From Saccharofermentans sp. (lineage in GTDB: Bacteria; Bacillota; Clostridia; Saccharofermentanales; Saccharofermentanaceae), in assembly GCA_024403675.1 (NCBI GenBank), contig JAKSRH010000009.1, forward strand, positions 1-64,000: a stretch of 64,000 nucleotides of DNA. The letters are read 5' to 3'. Shown one piece after another: positions 1 through 6,594 of the stretch. How positions within the stretch are numbered: position 1 is the stretch's first letter; each line of letters opens with the position of its first letter. Made by a program: the position numbers and the translations under genes. The notes under the pieces were generated by a model, which had not been told where the DNA came from, made no database searches, and worked only from the letters and a program-made list of their open reading frames with translations.

Positions 1-56
1 TAAAGAATATCGCTTATATCTTGATCATCTTCTACAATAAGCAACTTAGCACTCAT
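1..56 (-). CDS. Response regulator, N-terminal fragment (cut by window edge)
   Basis: Reading the minus strand from an ATG at 54-56 gives MSAKLLIVEDDQDISDIL, the first beta strand and acidic pocket (E-D-D) of a CheY-like receiver domain. The gene runs off the left edge, so its output domain and partner kinase cannot be seen. A purine-rich stretch just upstream (about 62-73) may be the ribosome binding site. By family the product would be phosphorylated by a sensor kinase. The element that begins at 328 is inserted upstream of this gene. Confidence 0.8.
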   Translation of the reverse strand, partial: MSAKLLIVEDDQDISDIL

Positions 57-222
57 AATCTCACTTTTCTCTCGTGCATATTTTCAAATATATAATAAAA
101 CATTCGGAGCAAATTATCATCGTTCATAACAGTTAAGATAAAGTTAAAATTATCACCAAACACACTATAACTAACAGTGTTCACTCGTTTTTACACCAAT
201 TTCATACACCACATATAAAAAT

Positions 223-242
223 AAGCCTCCCGAAGGAGGCTT
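223..242 (-). terminator. Intrinsic terminator on the chromosomal side of the left attachment site
   Basis: An 8-bp perfect stem AAGCCTCC/GGAGGCTT with a CGAA loop is followed on the minus strand by TATTTTTA. It lies just outside the left core. Before the element inserted it may have been the native terminator of lysS. Confidence 0.75.
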
Positions 243-278
243 ACTAGCGAGTTTTGTTTGAATAACATTGGTTTAAGT

Positions 279-303
279 GGTGTACGATTGGTGTATCGGT
301 GTA
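279..303 (+). repeat. Three spaced GGTGTA direct repeats outside the left core; possible degenerate integrase arm
   Basis: GGTGTA occurs at 279-284, 290-295 and 298-303, with TTGGTGTA at 288-295. The layout, short direct repeats about 24 bp from the core at 328, mirrors the arm repeats inside the right end of the element (9818-9839, 18 bp from the core at 9858). It is therefore a candidate remnant arm of another element at the same site. Positions 277-295 also form an inverted repeat with 192-212 around the terminator. Confidence 0.4.
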
Positions 304-327
304 AGATTTAACTCTTCGTAACCCCTT

Positions 328-383
328 AAAACCCTTGATTTTATTGACTTTCTTTAGTTCTGGCTCTTAAGTGTTGGGAGAAG
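328..383. other. Left attachment site with a diverged copy of the lysS 3' end
   Basis: The 12-bp core AAAACCCTTGAT (328-339) is identical to 9858-9869. On the minus strand 354-383 reads LLPTLKSQN-stop, against LFPTLKSQG-stop at the true lysS end. The match therefore covers the last codons, the stop and about 25 bp downstream, with substitutions that mostly keep the protein. If crossover is in the core, this lysS-like tail belongs to the element and mimics the target site. Confidence 0.8.
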
Positions 384-404
384 TTTTTAACGTTTTACAC
401 ATAC

Positions 405-416
405 GAACATATGTTC
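405..416. promoter_or_regulatory. LexA-box-like palindrome GAACATATGTTC at the left end of the element
   Basis: The sequence CGAACATATGTTCTTATA fits the Gram-positive SOS box GAAC-N4-GTTC. It shares its 3' flank (TTATA) with the palindrome in the mobC promoter at 3996-4007. On the plus strand it fills the 17-bp spacer between TTTACA (394-399) and a weak TTATAT (417-422). Such a promoter would read antisense into the integrase gene. Which promoter it really controls is unknown. Confidence 0.5.
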
Positions 417-478
417 TTATATGCGTTTAAAGGGTTAGTTTTTCTGCCTTCTCAGTCTTTCTTTTCTTTTGCAAACTA

Positions 479-1786
479 TTACAAGTTCACGGCATTTGGT
501 CGTATAGCAGTCGTACCATTTTCGTACATTGGTCGTACTTCGCACTCAGTCTCATTTGCCATTCTGAAGCGAGAATAGAATTCACTGAAATTCATCATTT
601 CCTTAGTTGTAAAATCCGTTGTTGCTTCAGCATAAATATTCATCGTTGTCTCAATATCCTGGTGTCCGAGAATATCCTGCATTGCTTTAGGGTGGAGCTT
701 TGCTTCTACCATTCTTGTAGCAAAGGTATGTCTCAACCAGTGATTAGAAAAGCGAGGAAGGATTACTGAATCCGGATCACCTTGATCCATAATCTTGAAA
801 TTGCAATCCTTAACAATTCGCTTTAATGCTCTGTTAAGAGTTGCCTGATTATGGGTATTGCCAAAACGATTAAGAAATACAAAATCAGTAAATCCATCAT
901 AATCGGCAGTGCATTTTACATCACACAATTCACAAAACTCTTTCTCCTTGAGTAATGCTTCACGCACCTTAGGAATCATAGGAATCATTCGACATCCTGC
1001 TTTTGTCTTTGGCGTGTTAACAGCAAATCCACAGCGGTATTCTCCGCCACGATCAAAGTACACAAGGGTGTGATTAACGCTAATTAGATTGTTCTCAAAA
1101 TCAATATCACACCATCTAAGACCAGTTGCTTCTCCCACACGCATACCCGTCCAAAGCATAACGGTGAAGATAGGTAACCATCTAATGTGTTTAGGACTTG
1201 TTGCTAAGTACTGTTCAAAGATTTCCTGCTCCTCGACAGTAAGTGCTCTTACTCTCTGTGAGTCTTCAGTGGTAGTTCTTTTCAGTTCTGTTAGTGCTTT
1301 ATCAGATGGATTGTTTCTCAAATATTCATCCTCAACAGCAATATCTAGGACCTGATGCAATACTGTATGAATAGTATCAATAGTATTGATTTTCAGACTT
1401 AACTCTTCGTGTAATCTGTTGTAAAAAGCTCTAACGTCACTTTTCTTAATCTTTGAGATCTTAATTTTACCGAAGTCACTCTCAACAAACATACGATACA
1501 TATAATTGTAGTTCTGGAATGTTGTATCCTTCAAACCTCGTTTAATATCTCGCCAGCGATAATAAAAGTCATTGAGTGTAAGATTAGTATCTTTTTTAAT
1601 ACCATCCAATGTGTCTTTTAACACATCCAATTCTTTATCTCTCAAATCTTCGAGTGACATTGAATATATTGAATGTCTTTTACCTCTACTATCACGCCAC
1701 TTGAACTCGTACAAGCCGTTTTCTCTCTGATATTCGCCTTCCTTTAAGACACGATTCTTATTATCTTTTCTTCTTTGTGTAGCCAA
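479..1786 (-). CDS. int: Tyrosine recombinase / integrase, Tn916-like
   Basis: This 435-residue site-specific recombinase should catalyse integration and excision at the lysS 3' end. The N-terminal part (about 12-50, with GLYEFKWRDSRGKR) resembles the arm-binding three-strand sheet of Tn916 Int. A core-binding SAM-like domain follows (about 68-165). The catalytic domain shows the first Arg in TGMRVGEATGLRW, the H-x-x-R box in HWLRHTFATRM, LGH near residue 375 and the Tyr nucleophile in NIYAEA. The start is TTG at 1784-1786, chosen because GGGAG lies 6-7 nt upstream. It is transcribed after the excisionase gene. Its last codons contain one copy of the 11-bp candidate arm repeat. Confidence 0.95.
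   Translation of the reverse strand: MATQRRKDNKNRVLKEGEYQRENGLYEFKWRDSRGKRHSIYSMSLEDLRDKELDVLKDTLDGIKKDTNLTLNDFYYRWRDIKRGLKDTTFQNYNYMYRMFVESDFGKIKISKIKKSDVRAFYNRLHEELSLKINTIDTIHTVLHQVLDIAVEDEYLRNNPSDKALTELKRTTTEDSQRVRALTVEEQEIFEQYLATSPKHIRWLPIFTVMLWTGMRVGEATGLRWCDIDFENNLISVNHTLVYFDRGGEYRCGFAVNTPKTKAGCRMIPMIPKVREALLKEKEFCELCDVKCTADYDGFTDFVFLNRFGNTHNQATLNRALKRIVKDCNFKIMDQGDPDSVILPRFSNHWLRHTFATRMVEAKLHPKAMQDILGHQDIETTMNIYAEATTDFTTKEMMNFSEFYSRFRMANETECEVRPMYENGTTAIRPNAVNL
529..539 (+). repeat. 11-bp candidate integrase arm repeat, left end
   Basis: TTGGTCGTACT here is identical to the two tandem copies at the right end (9818-9839) and in the same orientation. It lies within the 3' end of the integrase gene. 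A partial copy, TTTGGTCGTA, is at 495-504. Tn916 Int is known to bind 11-bp direct repeats near both transposon ends, which suggests the role. Confidence 0.6.
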
Positions 1787-1820
1787 AACTAACTCCCTTC
1801 ACACGACTAACACAAAGCTG

Positions 1821-1845
1821 TCTTGAGAGGATTATACTCTCAAGA
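1821..1845. promoter_or_regulatory. Hairpin with TATAAT in its loop, between excisionase and integrase
   Basis: A perfect 9-bp stem, TCTTGAGAG (1821-1829) and CTCTCAAGA (1837-1845), encloses a 7-nt loop. On the minus strand the stem-loop junction reads GAGTATAATCC, so it contains a -10-like TATAAT. No T-tract follows, so it is not a standard terminator. It could tune integrase expression relative to excisionase. No good -35 box is visible. Confidence 0.45.
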
Positions 1846-1863
1846 TGCTTTGGATGTGTAGTC

Positions 1864-2175
1864 TTAAACTGAATACTGCTTCATGATATATTCTTCAAAT
1901 GCTTCTCTTTTGATTCTGCGATGAGCACCAATCCACAATACAAATGGGCAATTATCATCATCAGATAACTCTCGTATCTTATTTCTGCCAATGCCAAAAA
2001 GTTCGGAAGCTTCCTCAACGCTTAATAATTTCTTTTCTGCTAAAGGCACCATTTTTGCTTTTTCAATCTCAGCATCACAAGTGCTTTTTATAAGCTGAAT
2101 TGCCATTGCAGCTGTGTTATTTGAATAATCATTTTTCTTAATGTTAGTTTCAAAAGTGATGTTTACATCATTCAT
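1864..2175 (-). CDS. xis: Excisionase-like helix-turn-helix protein
   Basis: The 103-residue product has a C-terminal winged-helix excisionase-type domain (about 47-97). Its LLSVEEASELFGIGRNKIRE is a MerR/Xis-like helix-turn-helix and is followed by the wing segment IGAHRRIKREAFEEYI. Such proteins bind near the attachment site and bias the recombinase toward excision. A strong ribosome binding site (AGGAGG, 8 nt from the ATG) fixes the start. The N-terminal 45 residues are a less typical extension. The gene directly precedes the integrase gene on the same strand, as in Tn916-like modules. Confidence 0.85.
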   Translation of the reverse strand: MNDVNITFETNIKKNDYSNNTAAMAIQLIKSTCDAEIEKAKMVPLAEKKLLSVEEASELFGIGRNKIRELSDDDNCPFVLWIGAHRRIKREAFEEYIMKQYSV

Positions 2176-2241
2176 TTATTAGTCCTCCTAATTTGTATTT
2201 TCCTTAATGAAGGAAGGAAGGGTGTAACTTTGTGGGGTGTA

Positions 2242-3273
2242 TTAAATCTCAATTGGTAAATCATCCGTGTCAGAGTTAACTCCTTCCTTCCTTTCTTCTG
2301 TTTTTATTAACCATACCCATTCTTTTCCGGATTTATCGGAATCAAGACCATTAACATACTTTTTAGCTGTTTTTACCGTTGATTCTTTAATGCCTTCTTT
2401 AGCAAGGATTGCAAATACTTCTGTAGCTGGAATAACAGTGCCGGGATCTTTAAATAAGTCTTTCAATATTTCGACTGCCTGCATTACCTTTGTATTATCC
2501 TTTTTCGCTTTTACCGGAATAGAAAGGATATCGATTGCAGTAATATCTTCATATCCATCAACCCACTGAAAACCTCTATCCATATCTAATTCAAAAGCCA
2601 CAGAATCTCCTTCAGGCGCTAGGGAAGACTTATCGTGAACAATAACTCTTATATTAGGATCATCCTTAAGTCTGCCGACAAGAAGCACACTTCTAGCACA
2701 AGCTCTAATATCCATAGAACCCATACCACGTGTTGAACTATTTACAGTTTCTCGCTTATTAAGGTGACCGATAAGAATAACTGCACATTCATGCTTTTCA
2801 GCCATTTTCCCAAGTTTGCCAAGTATACGACGAACCTCTACAGCACTGTTAATATCAATCTTTCCCATATATGCCTGAATAGGATCAAAGATAATGAGCT
2901 TCGCGCCAGTTCTGATGATGGCTTCTTCAATTCGTTCATCAATAACAGTAAGTGGGAGTTCATCTTCATTGATATTTATGATTCTAGACTGATCGGCACC
3001 GGACTTAATAAGTCTTGGCTTGATAGTATCTCCAAGTCCATCTTCTGCAGTCTGATAAATAACACTGAATGGCTCAAAGGACTTTGTATCTGGGAAAGCA
3101 TCTCCAGTAGTACACTGAGCAGCAATCTTAAGAAGAAGGTGAGTCTTTCCCTGGGCAGGATCACCCTGAATAACAGTTACCTTGCCAAAAGGTATATATG
3201 GATACCAAAGCCACTTTACGTCTTCTAATTCAACGTCTTCTAACTTAGTTAGTTTCAATTCAACCTTTGCCAT
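2242..3273 (-). CDS. RepA-like RecA-fold ATPase of the mobile element
   Basis: A 343-residue AAA/RecA-fold ATPase of the plasmid RepA (hexameric helicase-like) family. Walker A is GDPAQGKTH near residue 38, and a Walker B-like strand is AKLIIFDPIQAY. IGHLNK and the TRGMGSMDIRACARSVLL segment are typical of the family. The likely role is autonomous or transfer-linked replication of the excised element. The open frame extends to a GTG at 3345, but no ribosome binding site precedes it; AAAGAGAG lies before the ATG at 3271-3273, which is the start used here. No primase partner is present, unlike many related elements. Confidence 0.85.
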   Translation of the reverse strand: MAKVELKLTKLEDVELEDVKWLWYPYIPFGKVTVIQGDPAQGKTHLLLKIAAQCTTGDAFPDTKSFEPFSVIYQTAEDGLGDTIKPRLIKSGADQSRIININEDELPLTVIDERIEEAIIRTGAKLIIFDPIQAYMGKIDINSAVEVRRILGKLGKMAEKHECAVILIGHLNKRETVNSSTRGMGSMDIRACARSVLLVGRLKDDPNIRVIVHDKSSLAPEGDSVAFELDMDRGFQWVDGYEDITAIDILSIPVKAKKDNTKVMQAVEILKDLFKDPGTVIPATEVFAILAKEGIKESTVKTAKKYVNGLDSDKSGKEWVWLIKTEERKEGVNSDTDDLPIEI

Positions 3274-3587
3274 AAATTCTCTCTTTCTAGGTATGAGGTT
3301 TGCATACCGTTTTATTTTCATGTGAAGGAGAATTGACCCCTTCACTTATATAGAACTGGGAGAGGGTAAAAATTAACCAAATTTGAAAATTTTCTCTTCG
3401 AAGTTCTAAGATAATCACAAATATCTCCAAATAAAAGCACCGCACGATCGAATCACACTCGTTATAAGTGCGAAAATACGACTCGTACGGCGCTTGGAAG
3501 TCTCCTCAGCTGGTTGCTGACTCTCTCCGCTTGCACGGTTGGAGTAATATATGTGGTTACAGTTATAGCTATTCCGCTATATTAAAT
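3274..3587. other. Gap between RepA-like gene and mobC; no relaxase gene
   Basis: No credible gene is seen. Relaxase genes usually start at or overlap the end of mobC. Here ATG GTG at the mobC stop opens a frame of only five codons. ATAAGTGCG at 3464-3472 resembles the conserved part of MOBQ-type nick regions, inside a patch of small inverted repeats (3440-3490). It may be transfer-origin or deletion-scar sequence. Its function is unproven. Confidence 0.5.
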
Positions 3588-3956
3588 TCACCATTGTTTT
3601 GGATGTGTATTATATTCATCAAGAAGTTTTCCTAGAACATCATATATTTCAGAAACTACTTGGTGAATTTCCTTGATAGCAGGCCGTTCCTCAGGGTCAT
3701 TTGCATTAAGTTTTCTTGCAATCTGATTCAGGTTGTTGCCAATTCTTCGAATATCAAGGTTAAACACATCGAATTCGTAGGGTGGAGCTTCTTTGATTTC
3801 GACCTCTCTAAGAGCGTTACAGATAAATGCGTTCTTTGTCATTCTAGTTCTCTTTACTTTAGTCTCTAGGAGATCAAATTCATGTTGCGTCATCCTAATT
3901 AGAACTTGCTTGTTCTTCTTACGTTTTTCTCTTCTAATTTCTGCTTCTGTTTTTAT
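3588..3956 (-). CDS. mobC: MobC-like relaxosome accessory protein
   Basis: The product has a basic ribbon-helix-helix-like N terminus and the signature IRRIGNNLNQIARKLN of the bacterial mobilization MobC family (about residues 68-83 from the start used). MobC helps the relaxase open the transfer origin; no relaxase gene follows here. The start is unusual. The open frame extends to a TTG at 4001, but that codon lies at the edge of the promoter and the next codons form its -10 box. The only strong ribosome binding site, AAAGGAGG at 3967-3974, is followed 10 nt later by ATA and by no ATG, GTG or TTG until 3893. An AUA start at 3956 is inferred. Confidence 0.8.
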   Translation of the reverse strand: MKTEAEIRREKRKKNKQVLIRMTQHEFDLLETKVKRTRMTKNAFICNALREVEIKEAPPYEFDVFNLDIRRIGNNLNQIARKLNANDPEERPAIKEIHQVVSEIYDVLGKLLDEYNTHPKQW

Positions 3957-3989
3957 TGTTTTATTACCTCCTTTGGATGTGATAGTTAC

Positions 3990-4017
3990 AGTATAGAACA
4001 AATGTTCTTATAGTCAA
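3990..4017 (-). promoter_or_regulatory. mobC promoter with LexA-box-like operator in its spacer
   Basis: On the minus strand TTGACT (4012-4017) and TATACT (3990-3995) are separated by 16 bp. That spacer contains the palindrome GAACAAATGTTC (3996-4007), which fits GAAC-R-N-R-Y-GTTC, the DinR/LexA box of Bacillus. A repressor bound there would block RNA polymerase. A sister palindrome lies at 405-416. LexA or an element-specific repressor could both explain it. Confidence 0.7.
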
Positions 4018-4021
4018 TAGG

Positions 4022-4054
4022 TCAAAAAGAGGGTGGTACCAAATGGCACCACCC
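4022..4054 (-). terminator. Hairpin with minus-strand T-tract upstream of mobC
   Basis: GGGTGGT (4031-4037) pairs with ACCACCC (4048-4054). On the minus strand it is followed by CTTTTTGA. It would stop minus-strand transcription entering mobC from the cargo side, leaving mobC dependent on its own regulated promoter. Confidence 0.6.
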
Positions 4055-4101
4055 TAAGGTAGGGGTATTGACTTTTTGTGCAGACTGTGATTCGAGACTA
4101 A

Positions 4102-4181
4102 GGTAGCAAGCAACGTTTTTTGATAGCAAAAACACATTTCAGCTGATGCTGAATGCTTGTTAGGGAGTATCCCTAAGACCC
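4102..4181 (-). repeat. Structured inverted repeat copy A (candidate transfer origin or cargo boundary)
   Basis: Read on the minus strand, this copy matches 9549-9637. The shared parts are a hairpin TTAGGGA-loop-TCCCTAA (4160-4176), CAAGC, a second hairpin TTCAGC/GCTGAA (4138-4153) and an 18-base identical end (4104-4121). The second stem differs from copy B at two base pairs that both stay paired. It lies upstream of mobC, where transfer origins of MobC systems usually are, so an oriT role is plausible but unproven. Confidence 0.65.
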
Positions 4182-4214
4182 AGATAATCGCTACCTAAAA
4201 CTAATTATTTTCCA

Positions 4215-4254
4215 GATAAAGAAAAGGCCAGGTGTCAAATGACATCTGACCTTT
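4215..4254 (-). terminator. Terminator of the lipoprotein/DUF4428 operon
   Basis: A stem of about 14 bp with two G-U pairs (4224-4237 with 4240-4253) is followed on the minus strand by TTTTCTTT. It ends the operon whose last stop codon is at 4296. Confidence 0.75.
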
Positions 4255-4295
4255 ATACTAGACAAAGAGCTAGTTGCTTTGAAATCTATGTACTA

Positions 4296-5156
4296 TTAAA
4301 CTGATGCTTCAGCTGCATCTGCAGCCTTTGTGTACTTGGAAAGACCCATTGTCTGAGCATCATTAGCTGAATCAATTGCCTGCTCCATCTTTGCCTTTAA
4401 ATCAGCCTGATTAACAGCATCCTCGACGCCATTCTTGGCTGCTGTCTTTGCAATAGAAGCCATCGCACTAAGCATATCTGCGCCAGCCTTGAACTCTGAC
4501 TTTTTCTGTGCAGAAGCACCGCCAAACAAAGCAGTATCGTTTCTGTGAACACCAAAAATATTGTCTAAGTACTGGATGCAATTCTCAGCGTAACTTATAT
4601 CCTTTTCTTTCTTACGGAATACTACGATTACCTCACGCTTTGCATAAGGATGTGCCATTCTTCCACTTGTAGCTGTAGTTGCTACACCGCTGTTATTAGG
4701 CTGAACAAATCTAAGCTTAATTCCATCCTCAACGAAGATGTCATTACCCTTATCGTCCTTCTTTGTCTTGAGGTAATAATCATAAGTATCTACTGTATCA
4801 TAGCGGAACATCTCGTGATTAACTTTTCTCTTAACATCATGCTTACTGCGAATAGTAAACATACCAATCTCATCCATAAAGATAATCTGCTGTTCATCAA
4901 GTCCTGAAGGATATATTTTCTTCTTTGCAGATTCGAAATACTTCTGGTACATTGCTTCCTGCTTTTCCATGAGCTTGATATGATCTTCTACACCAGCCTT
5001 ATCAAGTTCAGAAATTCTGCAGTTTGCACTACACTTTGTCTCACAATTGCTACAAACGTACTCTTTGTTCTTGATTCCTGTTCTGCCCATTACGCCACAT
5101 TCTGCGCCGCAAAGACAGCAAGTCTTCTTTCCAAAGATATTTGAGAAAAAGCCCAT
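4296..5156 (-). CDS. DUF4428 zinc-ribbon protein
   Basis: The 286-residue product begins with two Cys pairs (C13/C16 and C35/C38) that make a DUF4428-type zinc ribbon. A middle alpha/beta region follows, with HPYAKREVIVVFRKKEKD near residue 175. The tail (about 220-286) is Ala/Lys-rich and probably helical. No signal peptide or membrane segment is seen, so it is likely cytoplasmic. The function is unknown. A strong AGGAGG site precedes the ATG, 13 nt after the lipoprotein gene, so the two are co-expressed. As cargo it may work with the lipoprotein or the two-component system, which is inference from position only. Confidence 0.75.
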   Translation of the reverse strand: MGFFSNIFGKKTCCLCGAECGVMGRTGIKNKEYVCSNCETKCSANCRISELDKAGVEDHIKLMEKQEAMYQKYFESAKKKIYPSGLDEQQIIFMDEIGMFTIRSKHDVKRKVNHEMFRYDTVDTYDYYLKTKKDDKGNDIFVEDGIKLRFVQPNNSGVATTATSGRMAHPYAKREVIVVFRKKEKDISYAENCIQYLDNIFGVHRNDTALFGGASAQKKSEFKAGADMLSAMASIAKTAAKNGVEDAVNQADLKAKMEQAIDSANDAQTMGLSKYTKAADAAEASV

Positions 5157-5169
5157 AAAACCCTCCTAA

Positions 5170-5793
5170 TTATTCTGCAGTTGAAGTGTACTCGAAAGTA
5201 ACTGACTCGAGAATTGAGATGAACATCTCATTATTAAAATAGTCAGCTGTACCCTGTGTCATAGCATCAGATGTTGCAGCATAATATCTATTTGAAATCT
5301 TAAGGCAATCTGGAAGAACATTTCCCTCAGCATCTACAAGCTGATACCATCCAGTATTATAAACACTACTATTTCTTACAAAGCCATTAACGTTTACAGC
5401 TGTAATTGCTCTTTCACTCTCGCTGCTTGGATCAATCTCGCTTGGTGCAACATTTGAATAAGATACATCATAATCATAGAAGAACCACATCTGATTATCA
5501 CCATCTTCAATAAGCAACTCAGGGCTACCATTGTCAGCTGTGAGTTCTGTTACATTAATACCTGCATCTTCTGGGAAACTGATAGTAACAGTATATCCAC
5601 GCTCCTCGTCAACGAGTGATACTGTAGTAAGTACTACAGGTGGCTCTGTCTCTTCTGTTGTTTCAACTGCAGTAGTAGTCTCCTCAGCAGCAGTTGTTGT
5701 CTCTTCTGCATCCTTTGCATCCTCTTCTTTTGAGCAAGCTGCAATGCTAAACATCATTACTGCTGCCATTGATAAAGCTAAAAACTTCTTCAT
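5170..5793 (-). CDS. Putative lipoprotein with Thr/Glu-rich linker
   Basis: A 207-residue exported protein. The signal peptide ends in a lipobox, FSIAAC, so Cys20 should be lipidated and the protein anchored on the outer face of the membrane. Residues about 24-53 are a Thr/Glu-rich low-complexity spacer. The rest is a compact beta-rich domain (about 55-205) that I do not recognise. An AAGGAG site precedes the ATG. It heads the operon with the DUF4428 gene and lies beside the two-component operon, so it could be a sensed or regulated surface protein; this is inference. Confidence 0.75.
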   Translation of the reverse strand: MKKFLALSMAAVMMFSIAACSKEEDAKDAEETTTAAEETTTAVETTEETEPPVVLTTVSLVDEERGYTVTISFPEDAGINVTELTADNGSPELLIEDGDNQMWFFYDYDVSYSNVAPSEIDPSSESERAITAVNVNGFVRNSSVYNTGWYQLVDAEGNVLPDCLKISNRYYAATSDAMTQGTADYFNNEMFISILESVTFEYTSTAE

Positions 5794-5921
5794 TATTTGC
5801 TCTCCTTAGTAAATAAAATTAGGCTTGCGCCCTAAATGATAAATACTGTTTTACATAACAATATCCTTTTATAATTATCCCTATAAAGCTTTTTCAGCAC
5901 ATCAGCGAAACTATATATTTT

Positions 5922-5956
5922 TATAATTAAAAACCACTGGAAGAATTTCCAGTGGT
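5922..5956 (-). terminator. Terminator of the element's two-component operon
   Basis: A perfect 10-bp stem, ACCACTGGAA and TTCCAGTGGT (5933-5942, 5947-5956), is followed on the minus strand by TTTTTAATTAT. It separates the response regulator gene from the lipoprotein operon. Confidence 0.85.
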
Positions 5957-5966
5957 GTAAGGAGTT

Positions 5967-6593
5967 CTATATTTCCGGAACAACAATTCCAGTCTTTGCA
6001 ACAAGTATCGCTAATTCTGTTCGACTTGTGCATCCCGTTTTTTGAAGAAGATTACTTAAATGCACTCGCACAGTTCCATAGGTAATAGCGAGCATATCAG
6101 ATATTTCTTTGTCGGAATATCCACCAGCTACACATCTTAAAACTTCAATCTCTCGATTAGTAAAATCAGTACTCTTTGCAAGGCCGATATTCACAACTGG
6201 GGATGCATCAGGATACACGCTCTCGCCAGCCATAGTTCTATCCATTATTTCAAGTAGTGGAGCATCCTGAACTTCCTTGTACCAAAATGATTCCACCCCT
6301 GCATCACGAGCCTTGTCAAGGAAAGCTCCATCTGGCATGGATGTTACCATTAGAATTTTAGTATCAGGGTAAGAGGCCTTTATTCTGTACGCGGCTTCAA
6401 TACCATTAATGCCACCTGACATTACGACATCTAGAAGAATAAGGTCTATTTTCATTTTTGCACAGTACATGTCAGCGACAGAAGCTGAATCTACACTTGC
6501 AGCTAGAGTATAGTTTTCAGAAGCATTTACAATGGTTTCAAAAAGCTGGCGAGGCATAGCCTGATCATCAACAATTAACACGTTATAAGCCAT
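5967..6593 (-). CDS. NarL/LuxR-type response regulator
   Basis: The 208-residue protein has an N-terminal receiver domain (1-120). Its acidic pair is D9/D10 in IVDDQAMPRQLF, the phospho-acceptor Asp is in LILLDVVM, and the Lys is in FWYKEV. A C-terminal LuxR helix-turn-helix spans about 140-205 (TNREIEVLRCVAGGYSDKEI, then TVRVHLSNLLQKTG). It should bind DNA when phosphorylated by the kinase encoded just upstream, with a 1-nt gap. Its target may be the adjacent lipoprotein operon, which is inference. Confidence 0.93.
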   Translation of the reverse strand: MAYNVLIVDDQAMPRQLFETIVNASENYTLAASVDSASVADMYCAKMKIDLILLDVVMSGGINGIEAAYRIKASYPDTKILMVTSMPDGAFLDKARDAGVESFWYKEVQDAPLLEIMDRTMAGESVYPDASPVVNIGLAKSTDFTNREIEVLRCVAGGYSDKEISDMLAITYGTVRVHLSNLLQKTGCTSRTELAILVAKTGIVVPEI

Positions 6594-6594
6594 A

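Noticed and set aside
4029-4054. AGGGTGGTACC resembles the T-box antiterminator sequence
   Set aside because: It is one arm of a simple hairpin, lacks the CGCG that should follow, has no specifier stem upstream and no amino acid gene downstream on the plus strand.
5640-5720. Repetitive sequence resembling a tandem repeat array
   Set aside because: It is codon repetition in the Thr/Glu-rich linker of the lipoprotein, not an independent repeat. Similar Thr-rich linker DNA at 25940-26090 and 26280-26350 was also set aside.
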